The translations under genes and the position numbers were made by a program. A DNA stretch of 14,063 nt, taken from JBEKCP01 sp050014815 (lineage in GTDB: Bacteria; Planctomycetota; Planctomycetia; Pirellulales; Thermoguttaceae). This document shows positions 5,718-12,135 of this stretch, one piece after another. The notes under the pieces were generated by a model. That model was not told where the DNA came from. It saw only the letters and a list, made by a program, of their open reading frames with translations, and did not search any database. Location of the stretch: positions 1 to 14,063 of the forward strand of contig JBEKCP010000075.1 of NCBI GenBank assembly GCA_050014815.1, read 5' to 3'. Every line of letters starts with the position of its first letter. The stretch's first letter is position 1.

Positions 5718-5795
5718 AAGAGGTTTCGGCTCGAAAGAAGCCGCAAGTTCAACGAAACCTGCCCAGTCAAGGCCAACGGGGGCCAAAACTCCGCA

Positions 5796-5824
5796 TTGCG
5801 GGCCGGACCGCTTCTGTCTAGAAT
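5796..5824 (+). promoter_or_regulatory. predicted promoter of the serine protease
   Basis: -35 TTGCGG (5796-5801), a 17-bp spacer and -10 TAGAAT (5819-5824), followed by a leader of about 45 nt that includes an AGGAG ribosome site (5865-5869). Confidence 0.5.
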
Positions 5825-5877
5825 CCCCGCCTCATGTAACCCGCACAGTCGTGCCGGCCACACGAGGAGCCGTTGCC

Positions 5878-7305
5878 ATGGATGGTACGCTTCGCCGCCT
5901 CCGGAGCGGATATCGAGCCCTGCGACTGGAGCCGATCGAGCCGCGGCTCCTCTTGTCCGTCGGCCTCCTGCCGGCCGGCCTCGTGCCAGCCGATTGGACC
6001 GGCCTCAGTCAGGTCCGCTCCCAGCACGACCTGACCGGCCGGGGACAGACGGTTGCGGTGATCGACTCGGGCATCGACTATGGCCAGCCGGCCCTGGGCG
6101 GCGGCCTGGGGCCCGGTTATCGCGTCGTCGGTGGGCTGGACTTGGCGGACAATGCCTCCAACCCTGACGACAACAGTGCCGCCCCCGGTCATGGAACATA
6201 CGTCGCCGGAATCATCGGAAGCAGCGACCCGGCGCATCCCGGCGTCGCCCCCGGCGTAGACCTCGTGGCCCTGCGGGTCTTCGACAACTCCGGCGCCAGC
6301 TCGCTGGGGCTGGTGGACAAGGCATTGCAGTGGGTCCACGTCCACCGCGACGATTTCCAATGGCCGATCACCACGGTGAACTTGTCGCTGGGCAGCGCGG
6401 GCAACTTCACTTCGGTGCCGAACTGGGCCTTCCTGGAACCCGACCTCGCGCAGCTCCAGGCCGACGGGATCTTCGTCTCGGTTGCGGCCGGCAACGATTT
6501 CGCCGCGTACGGCACGCCGGGCGTCGATTATCCGGCCGCCAGCCCGCACGTGGTCCCCGTCGCCGCCGGCACCGCGGAGGGCGCCCTCGCCGGCTTCTCG
6601 CAGCGGGATGCACAATGCCTGGTGGCGCCGGGCGTGGGCCTGGTCAGCATCGTGCCCGACTCCGCCGGCAACCACAATGGCCTCCGCGACGACGTCGCCC
6701 GGCTGTCCGGCACCAGCACGGCCGCGGCCTATGTTGCCGGGGCCAGCGTCCTGCTCCGCGAGGCGTACCAGGAGGCCGGCCAACCGAACGTCTCGGAGCA
6801 GACGCTCTATCAAACCATGCTGAGCACGGCCGACACGATCCAGGACCCGGCCACCGGCCAGGAGTACCGGAGGCTGAACCTGGCCCGGGCCGTCGATTCT
6901 GTTTTCTCCGCCGCCGCGTCACAGGCCGCCCCGGAATCCGGCGCCGCGAAGACGCCACCGCCGAGCAGCGGGGCCCCACCGGCCCCGGCCCTCACCGATT
7001 GGGGCACGGTCACGCGGCAGGAATTCGACGGCTACACGATCGGCGTCGCGGGCCAGTGGTTCACCGTCACGGCGGCGACCGGCGGGATTCTATCCATCGC
7101 GCCGGTCTCGCCCAGTGCCCCCGGCGGCAATTGCATCGACGTTTTGGACGCCTCCGGAAAGATCGTGGCCGCCAGTTTCGGCAAGGACCAGTGGGGGCGG
7201 ATCGACACGCCGGTCGACGCCGGCGAGCAATTGCGCCTGCACGTTTTCACGATCGGCGGTCCAGAGGCCGGCGTCCCGGTCGATTTCTGCGTGACGGATG
7301 TTTAG
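5878..7305 (+). CDS. subtilisin-like (S8) serine protease with LEPR-XLL-type N-terminus
   Basis: A 475-residue predicted extracytoplasmic protease. Residues 1-35 carry a basic start and a RLEPIEPRLLLSVGLLPAG segment, the LEPR-XLL-type element of exported planctomycete proteins. The S8 domain spans about 48-345: catalytic D63 (VIDSGID), H105 (GHGTYVAG), oxyanion N206 (AAGND) and S280 (SGTSTAAAYVAG, where relatives usually have GTSMAAPHVAG). Residues about 345-372 form a Pro/Ala/Ser linker. Residues 373-475 look beta-rich, perhaps a pre-peptidase C-terminal-like domain. The ATG at 5878 is chosen because AGGAG lies 8 nt upstream and the LEPR-like segment follows; the frame stays open to 5638, but that crosses the palindromic repeat and the promoter. 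The gene could supply peptides for the nearby OPT transporter, though they are not co-transcribed. Confidence 0.9.
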   Translation: MDGTLRRLRSGYRALRLEPIEPRLLLSVGLLPAGLVPADWTGLSQVRSQHDLTGRGQTVAVIDSGIDYGQPALGGGLGPGYRVVGGLDLADNASNPDDNSAAPGHGTYVAGIIGSSDPAHPGVAPGVDLVALRVFDNSGASSLGLVDKALQWVHVHRDDFQWPITTVNLSLGSAGNFTSVPNWAFLEPDLAQLQADGIFVSVAAGNDFAAYGTPGVDYPAASPHVVPVAAGTAEGALAGFSQRDAQCLVAPGVGLVSIVPDSAGNHNGLRDDVARLSGTSTAAAYVAGASVLLREAYQEAGQPNVSEQTLYQTMLSTADTIQDPATGQEYRRLNLARAVDSVFSAAASQAAPESGAAKTPPPSSGAPPAPALTDWGTVTRQEFDGYTIGVAGQWFTVTAATGGILSIAPVSPSAPGGNCIDVLDASGKIVAASFGKDQWGRIDTPVDAGEQLRLHVFTIGGPEAGVPVDFCVTDV

Positions 7306-7327
7306 CGGATCGGATGTCTGGCGAAAT

Positions 7328-7403
7328 GTTTAGCGGGCGGGCTTGCCCGCCGTGTGGTGTCCAGCACGGCGCACCCAGAGGGTACCCGGCCCGCCCGCTA
7401 AAC
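7328..7403. repeat. GTTTAGCGGGC-type palindromic element, copy 2
   Basis: A 76-bp element with perfect 15-bp outer arms (7328-7342 and 7389-7403) and an inner pair GCCGTG (7349-7354) and CACGGC (7365-7370). Its first 27 bp match copy 1 (4215-4241, inverted). It also holds GCACCCAGAGGGTACCCGG (7371-7389), the same 19 bp seen in the repeat inside the dehydrogenase gene. It lies between the convergent protease and small hypothetical gene and may terminate both. Confidence 0.9.
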
Positions 7404-7407
7404 GCCC

Positions 7408-7596
7408 TCATACCGTGATGGGCGCGTGCAACTGTTCCAGCAGCCTTTGCACCATCGTCAGCCGATGGTGGAGGTCCTCTCGAAAGCTGGCGACCCGGCA
7501 GTGATGGATTTCCACCGGCAGCTCGTCCAGCTCTCGCTGGAGCAACTCGATCACCAAGGCCCACTCCTGCTCGGACAGGTTCGGCTGGTCGTTCAT
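7408..7596 (-). CDS. small hypothetical protein (62 residues)
   Basis: No family is recognised with certainty. The protein is short, acidic-basic and predicted to be mostly helical (LSEQEWALVIELLQRELDEL, then a RxDLHHRLxMVxRLLEQL segment), consistent with a helical hairpin or a small coiled-coil protein. I recall similar short proteins in planctomycetes, without known function. Support for a real gene is good: the ATG at 7596 follows AAAGGAGGTG with 6 nt spacing, the strongest Shine-Dalgarno in the window, and a TAGAAT box lies upstream. It is divergent from the OPT transporter. Confidence 0.75.
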   Translation of the reverse strand: MNDQPNLSEQEWALVIELLQRELDELPVEIHHCRVASFREDLHHRLTMVQRLLEQLHAPITV

Positions 7597-7620
7597 GCTA
7601 CACCTCCTTTACCCCAATCT

Positions 7621-7626
7621 ATTCTA
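7621..7626 (-). promoter_or_regulatory. -10-like TAGAAT before the small hypothetical gene
   Basis: On the minus strand TAGAAT (7626-7621) lies 24 nt upstream of the ATG, leaving room for the AAAGGAGGTG ribosome site. No convincing -35 is seen at 16-18 bp. Confidence 0.35.
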
Positions 7627-7671
7627 GCGCGGGCCGCGGATCCGGCATCCCTCCACAGGGGTAATCTGCCC

Positions 7672-7701
7672 TTGCCGCCATCGAAGGTCGTGCGATAGGA
7701 T
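7672..7701 (+). promoter_or_regulatory. predicted promoter of the OPT transporter
   Basis: -35 TTGCCG (7672-7677), an 18-bp spacer and -10 TAGGAT (7696-7701), with the ATG at 7729 preceded by AGAAGG. A moderate match. Confidence 0.38.
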
Positions 7702-7728
7702 GATCCGTTCTCACAAAGAAGGCCGTCC

Positions 7729-9741
7729 ATGAACCCCTCTGAAGAAACGCTGAGCCAAACGCCCGCCGATCGCCAGGCCCGCCGCTGGCTGGCCGAAGTG
7801 TACCAGGGCGACAAGATGAGCCAGCTCTCTGTGCGATCGATCGTCACCGGCATGCTGCTGGGCGGGGTGATGTCGATCTCGAACCTCTATGTCGGCCTCA
7901 AGACGGGCTGGGGGCTCGGCGTGACGATCACCGCGTGCATCGTCGCGTACGCGGTCTTCCGGGCCCTGGAGGTCGTCGTGCCCGCCTACCGCAAACGGCC
8001 CTTCACGATCCTCGAAAACTACACCATGTCCAGCGCCGCCAGCGCGGCCGGCTACATGTCTTCCGCCGGCCTCGTCTCGGCCATTCCCGCCCTGTACCTG
8101 GCCACCGGGCGGGTGCTCCTGTGGTGGGAAATGATGGCCTGGCTGGCCGCCATCTCGCTGTTGGGCGTCTTCATGGCCATCCCGCTGAAACGCCAATTGA
8201 TCAACATCGACCAGCTCCCGTTCCCCTCCGGAATTGCCACCGCCGAGACGCTCCGGAGCATGCACACCGCCGGCGGGGAAGCCCTGGCGAAGGCCCGGTC
8301 CCTGTTCGCCATGGCTGCCCTTGGGGGCCTGGTCGCTTTTTGGCGGGAGGGGCTCGGGGTGCTGGCCCTGTGCGTCCGCGACACTTGGGCAAAGTTCCTG
8401 GCGATAATCACCCTGCCCAGCGAAATGCCGCTGGGCCCCGGCTCCTGGGCATCGCAGTTGCTCGAGCGATACACCGTCGGATTCGAGGGCTCGGCCATCA
8501 TGGTCGCCGCCGGGGCCATTATTGGGGTCCGCGTAGGTGTCTCGCTCCTGGTGGGCGCCGTCTGCTTCTACGGGATCCTCGCCCCGCTCCTCGACCACTA
8601 TGGTTTAATCACCGAACTGGGCTACAAGGGCATCGTCATGTGGACCGTCTGGCCGGCCACCGCCATGATGATTACGGCAAGCCTGGTGTCGCTCGTCCTG
8701 CGATGGCGGACCGTGCTGCGGGCGCTCAGCGGGCTGGAAACCCTGCTGGCCGGCAGCGGCCGCCGCAAAGACCCGCTGGCCCACGTCGAGGTCCCCGGCA
8801 CCTGGTTCCTCCTGGGCACCGGGGCCTCCGGCCTGGCCTGCGTGCTCCTGGGTTGGTGGATGTTCGATATCGCCCCCTGGATGGGCGTCCTGGCCGTCCT
8901 CCTGACGTTTGTGCTGTCGATTGTGGCGGCCCGGGCCACCGGCGAGACCGACATCACGCCGATCGGGGCCATGGGCAAGATCACGCAACTCTTCTACGGC
9001 GTGGTCGGCCCCCACGAGGCCGTCTCGAACATGACGACCAACCTCATGACCGCCTCGATCACCGCCGGGGCCGCCTCGCACTCCGCCGACCTCCTGACCG
9101 ACCTGAAGTCGGGCTACCTGCTGGGCGGCAACCCGCGGAAGCAGACGATCTCGCAACTGTTCGGCGTAGTGGCGGGAACGCTCTTCTGCGTGCCCGTCTA
9201 CGCGATCGTGGTCCGTACGCCGCCGGTCGATCCCCCGGCCGCCGCCGCCCCTAATCCCCAATCCCCAATCCCGCCGATCGGAACGATCGGAAATCCCTCC
9301 TCCCAGCAGACCAACCTGGGCACGAAGGAGATGCCCGCCCCGTCGGCCAAGGTCTGGGCGGCCATGGCCCGAGTGCTCGCCAAGGGACTCGACGACCTGC
9401 CCGCCGGGGCCGGCTGGGCCATGATCGTCGGCGGCGTGCTGGGACTGCTCCTGGCCTTGGGCGAGGAACTTCTCCCGCGCCGCCTGGCCGTGTGGGTCCC
9501 GTCGGCCACCAGCCTCGGCATCGCCGGGGTCATCCCCGCCTTCAACTCGATCTCGATGTTCCTCGGCGCGTTCGGGGCGTGGCTCTGGATGAAAGTCCAT
9601 CGGCGATCCGCCGAGAAGTACACCATCCCCGGCTCCTCCGGCCTGATCGCCGGCGAGTCGTTGATGGGCGTGGCCGTCAACCTCTGGGCCCAGGGCCCCG
9701 CCATGATCTCGACCATCCTCCATCAACTCTGGCCGCGGTAG
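7729..9741 (+). CDS. OPT family oligopeptide transporter
   Basis: A 670-residue polytopic inner-membrane protein of the OPT superfamily (bacterial branch), which imports peptides or metal chelates driven by the proton gradient. Conserved signs: SNLYVGLKTGWGLGVTI at 51-67 near the N-terminus, LPFPSGIATAETLRSMH at 163-179, TGETDITPIGAMGKITQL at 404-421, and the MTTNLMTASITAGAASHSAD segment at 435-454. About 14-16 hydrophobic segments are seen, as usual in the family. A Pro-rich hydrophilic loop at about 498-529 interrupts the usual spacing before the conserved EMPAPSAKVWAAMA; part of it is encoded by a 7-bp tandem repeat (9253-9272). The substrate is not predictable from sequence. Transport of peptides released by the upstream protease is possible but is only an inference. 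Confidence 0.9.
   Translation: MNPSEETLSQTPADRQARRWLAEVYQGDKMSQLSVRSIVTGMLLGGVMSISNLYVGLKTGWGLGVTITACIVAYAVFRALEVVVPAYRKRPFTILENYTMSSAASAAGYMSSAGLVSAIPALYLATGRVLLWWEMMAWLAAISLLGVFMAIPLKRQLINIDQLPFPSGIATAETLRSMHTAGGEALAKARSLFAMAALGGLVAFWREGLGVLALCVRDTWAKFLAIITLPSEMPLGPGSWASQLLERYTVGFEGSAIMVAAGAIIGVRVGVSLLVGAVCFYGILAPLLDHYGLITELGYKGIVMWTVWPATAMMITASLVSLVLRWRTVLRALSGLETLLAGSGRRKDPLAHVEVPGTWFLLGTGASGLACVLLGWWMFDIAPWMGVLAVLLTFVLSIVAARATGETDITPIGAMGKITQLFYGVVGPHEAVSNMTTNLMTASITAGAASHSADLLTDLKSGYLLGGNPRKQTISQLFGVVAGTLFCVPVYAIVVRTPPVDPPAAAAPNPQSPIPPIGTIGNPSSQQTNLGTKEMPAPSAKVWAAMARVLAKGLDDLPAGAGWAMIVGGVLGLLLALGEELLPRRLAVWVPSATSLGIAGVIPAFNSISMFLGAFGAWLWMKVHRRSAEKYTIPGSSGLIAGESLMGVAVNLWAQGPAMISTILHQLWPR
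9253..9290. repeat. AATCCCC tandem repeat plus CCGATCG palindrome within the transporter gene
   Basis: AATCCCC occurs in three units at 9253-9272 (the last lacking one C), followed by CCGATCG-GAA-CGATCGG at 9274-9290. Both lie in frame in the coding region, giving residues about 509-521 of a periplasmic or cytoplasmic loop. Confidence 0.7.
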
Positions 9742-9754
9742 CATGCGCGGGCGA

Positions 9755-9771
9755 GCCGGGGAGTTTCCGGC
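9755..9771. terminator. short hairpin between convergent genes
   Basis: GCCGG (9755-9759) and CCGGC (9767-9771) flank a 7-nt loop in the 32-bp space between the transporter stop and the glutamate-synthase-like stop. It could end transcription from either side, but has no T tract. Confidence 0.25.
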
Positions 9772-9773
9772 GT

Positions 9774-11378
9774 CTACGCCGCACCGTTGCCATTCATGAT
9801 CTCGTCCGCTTGCGATCGGTAGGCGTCCATGACGTAGGGGATCCCGCTGATCTTCGCCGCTTCCTCGGTCAACGTGCAGAGGTCGTCGCGGCAGATACAG
9901 GACGTGTTGAACCGGCGGGCGCCGGCCATCAACTGCTGCAGGCCGACGCGGAGTTTCTGGACGAAGCTGAACAGCGCGATGGCGCCCAGGGGAATGTTGT
10001 CGATGTCGCTGCCGTACTTCGCCCGGACCTCCTCGTAGCACACGAAGAGTTCTTCTTTCGTCGTGCCGAAGGGCTTGATTTCCTTGGGCAGCTTGTTGGT
10101 CTTGAGCCACTCGTCGAAGTTCTTGCCGACCATGCCGGGGATCATCAGGGCGCGGCCCATGCAGACCGCTTTGGTGAAAGGCGTGCCCATGGCGAGGACC
10201 TTGAAGATGTGATCCTCGGTGGAGAAGCCGCCGGCCATGGCGATGTCGGGGACATAGGCGGCTTTTTTCTGCAGCCTGCCGACCAGCTCGTTGGTCATGC
10301 ACTGGAGGTAGAAGGTGGGGATGCCCCATTCGACCATCATGCGCCAGGGACTCATGCCGGTGCCGCCGCCGGCGCCGTCGATGGTCAGCAAGTCGATCTT
10401 GGCGTCGGAGGACCACTTGACGGCCATGGCCAGCTCGCGCATCGGATACGCGCCGGTTTTCAACGTCACGCGTTTTGCGCCCAGAGCGCGGAGGCGCGCC
10501 ACCTCCCGCATGAAACCTTCCTGGTCCACGAAGCCGAGCCGCGAGTGACGCTCGAATTCCTTGATAGCGCCCGCCTCGAACGCCGTCTGGTTGCGGTCCA
10601 ACGACGGGTCCGGGGTGACGATGTAGCCGCGGCGTTGCAGCTCCAGGGCGCGCCCGAGCGAGTCGACCTTGATTTCGCCGCCGATGCACTTGGCCCCCTG
10701 GCCCCACTTCAGCTCCACCGTGTTGACGCCCAGCTCGCCGACGACGTATTCGGCCACGCCGTTGCGCGTATCCTCGACGTTCATTTGCACCATGATGTCG
10801 CCGTACGGCGGCTCGTGATAGCGACGGTAGGTCTCCACGCGGCGCTTCATGTCGGGAGAGTTCTTCACCTTGCCGCCGGCGTTCCGCTCCAGTCCGGGAT
10901 CGATTCCGCAGACGTTCTCGCCGCACACGCAGGTGATGCCGGAAATGGCCGCGCCGACCGCGAAGTGCTCCCAGTTCTTCTTCGCGATGTCGGTGGACCC
11001 GAGAGCGCCGGTAAACACGGGGACCTTCAGCTTCACTTTTTCGGCGTACCCGTACTGCGTCTCCGTGTTCACGTCCGGGAATATGGCGTGATCGGGGTCG
11101 CCCGGCACGCCGTCGGGCAGCCCCTCGGCGCCCAGCGCGTAGCCCATGATGTTCAAGTGGGAATAGTCGACCGGGTACTGCTTGTCGCCCCCGGCGGTCA
11201 TGGTTCCAAAAGGCCCCGGATACAGGACCTCGCGGCCGCGAAAGGACGCCTTCCAGACGTCGCAGCCGCCCTTGCAGCCGTCGATGCATCGGGTACACAT
11301 GCCGGACTGCGGCACGACGTTTCTCGATCGATTTTCGGTCTCCAGGCATTCGTTCGAATTCGGTCGCAACAGGTTCAT
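9774..11378 (-). CDS. FMN-binding glutamate-synthase-like protein (GltB2-type domain)
   Basis: A 534-residue flavoprotein related to the synthase (FMN) domain of glutamate synthase, in a stand-alone form without the glutaminase domain. Visible: an N-terminal cysteine set C28-x2-C31-x3-C35-x3-C39 (a possible iron-sulfur site), a TIM-barrel segment with ELKWGQGAKCIGGEIK at 222-237, and IDGAGGGTGMSP at 333-344 in the FMN/2-oxoglutarate region. The usual CHxNxCPxGIAT cluster motif of glutamate synthase is not found; only C406 lies near its place. Instead there are two CxCx4C sets, C150/C152/C157 and C494/C496/C501. The start ATG at 11378 has AAAGGA upstream. The gene lies 115 bp after the HoxU-like gene on the same strand, with no strong promoter seen in the gap, so it is probably co-transcribed. 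The reaction may be NAD(P)H- or ferredoxin-driven amination, unproven. Confidence 0.82.
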   Translation of the reverse strand: MNLLRPNSNECLETENRSRNVVPQSGMCTRCIDGCKGGCDVWKASFRGREVLYPGPFGTMTAGGDKQYPVDYSHLNIMGYALGAEGLPDGVPGDPDHAIFPDVNTETQYGYAEKVKLKVPVFTGALGSTDIAKKNWEHFAVGAAISGITCVCGENVCGIDPGLERNAGGKVKNSPDMKRRVETYRRYHEPPYGDIMVQMNVEDTRNGVAEYVVGELGVNTVELKWGQGAKCIGGEIKVDSLGRALELQRRGYIVTPDPSLDRNQTAFEAGAIKEFERHSRLGFVDQEGFMREVARLRALGAKRVTLKTGAYPMRELAMAVKWSSDAKIDLLTIDGAGGGTGMSPWRMMVEWGIPTFYLQCMTNELVGRLQKKAAYVPDIAMAGGFSTEDHIFKVLAMGTPFTKAVCMGRALMIPGMVGKNFDEWLKTNKLPKEIKPFGTTKEELFVCYEEVRAKYGSDIDNIPLGAIALFSFVQKLRVGLQQLMAGARRFNTSCICRDDLCTLTEEAAKISGIPYVMDAYRSQADEIMNGNGAA

Positions 11379-11493
11379 CGTTTAATCCTTTGCTTCTTGG
11401 ATGGTGAACAGACTGACTCCGATCGACACAATATCTCTTCAACCCTTGGGCTGAATTACAGGCGTCTCGTACCCGCCGGGGCACGACTTCGCG

Positions 11494-12135
11494 TCATGGG
11501 AGCGGGCAGTTCTCGCAGATATCCGGAACCTCCTCGTTCAATGACAACTCCGATCCGCAGACGCCGCCCGGCTTTCCCCTTTTCGACACGGGGGCCAGCT
11601 CCAGCGGGCAGCGTTCCTTGCACTTGTCGCACTTCTGGCAGTACTTCTTGTCGTAGAAGGGCAATCCGATGTGGCGATGGTTGCCCCGGCCGATGAATCC
11701 CTTGGCTCCCGTGCCGGCGACCACGGCGCAGGCCGCCACGCACCGGCCACACAGGATGCAGTCCGACTCGCGCTCCGGATAGCGGACCTCGTCGATTCCC
11801 AGCCGCTCGGCCAGGGTCTGGAGCACCGGCGACTGGGGGGCCTCGGCCAGCAGGAGCTCGACGATGTTCCGCCGGGCCCGCACAACACTCTCCGAATGGG
11901 CATGGATCACCATGCCGTCCTTGGCATCCAGCGTGCAAGACGCCGTCATCCGGGTCCGGCCTTGCCACTCGACCTCGACCAGGCAAACGCGGCAAGCCCC
12001 GGTGGGCGGCGTCCCCGGAAGCAGGCACAGGTTGGGAATGCAAATCCCCGCTCCCAGGGCCGCAGACAGAACGCTCGTCCCCGCGGTGGTCTCGATCGTT
12101 TCGCCGTCAACCGTGATGGTGACCGTTTCAGCCAT
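11494..12135 (-). CDS. HoxU/NuoG-like iron-sulfur electron-transfer subunit
   Basis: A 213-residue electron carrier of the NuoG/HoxU N-terminal type. Residues 3-75 form a [2Fe-2S] ferredoxin fold with cluster cysteines C37, C48, C51 and C67 (GACRVCLVEV). The His-Cys [4Fe-4S] motif that normally follows (HxxxCxxCxxxxxC) is absent: VELLLAEAPQSPVLQTLAER at 92-111 takes its place. Two bacterial-ferredoxin-like sets follow: C126/C129/C132/C136 (CILCGRCVAAC) and C166/C169/C172/C176 (CQKCDKCKERC). Extra cysteines are at C193, C207 and C210. The start ATG at 12135 overlaps the upstream stop by 8 nt, so translation is probably coupled; the frame extends further upstream but only over the end of the NuoF-like gene. 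It likely passes electrons between the NuoF-like flavoprotein and a partner. Confidence 0.87.
   Translation of the reverse strand: MAETVTITVDGETIETTAGTSVLSAALGAGICIPNLCLLPGTPPTGACRVCLVEVEWQGRTRMTASCTLDAKDGMVIHAHSESVVRARRNIVELLLAEAPQSPVLQTLAERLGIDEVRYPERESDCILCGRCVAACAVVAGTGAKGFIGRGNHRHIGLPFYDKKYCQKCDKCKERCPLELAPVSKRGKPGGVCGSELSLNEEVPDICENCPLP

Noticed and set aside
5638..5877. N-terminal extension of the protease by 80 residues
   Set aside because: It would cross the 17-bp inverted repeat and the predicted promoter. The ATG at 5878 has AGGAG and is followed by the LEPR-like export segment.
8605..11484. A 959-codon open frame on the minus strand across the transporter and the glutamate-synthase-like gene
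   Set aside because: It runs antisense to the transporter and out of frame with the glutamate-synthase-like gene. Its translation is Arg/Gly/Pro/His-rich with no domain, as expected for a shadow frame in GC-rich DNA.
9492..11696. A 734-codon plus-strand frame overlapping the transporter end and the glutamate-synthase-like gene
   Set aside because: Antisense/out-of-frame shadow with no domain.
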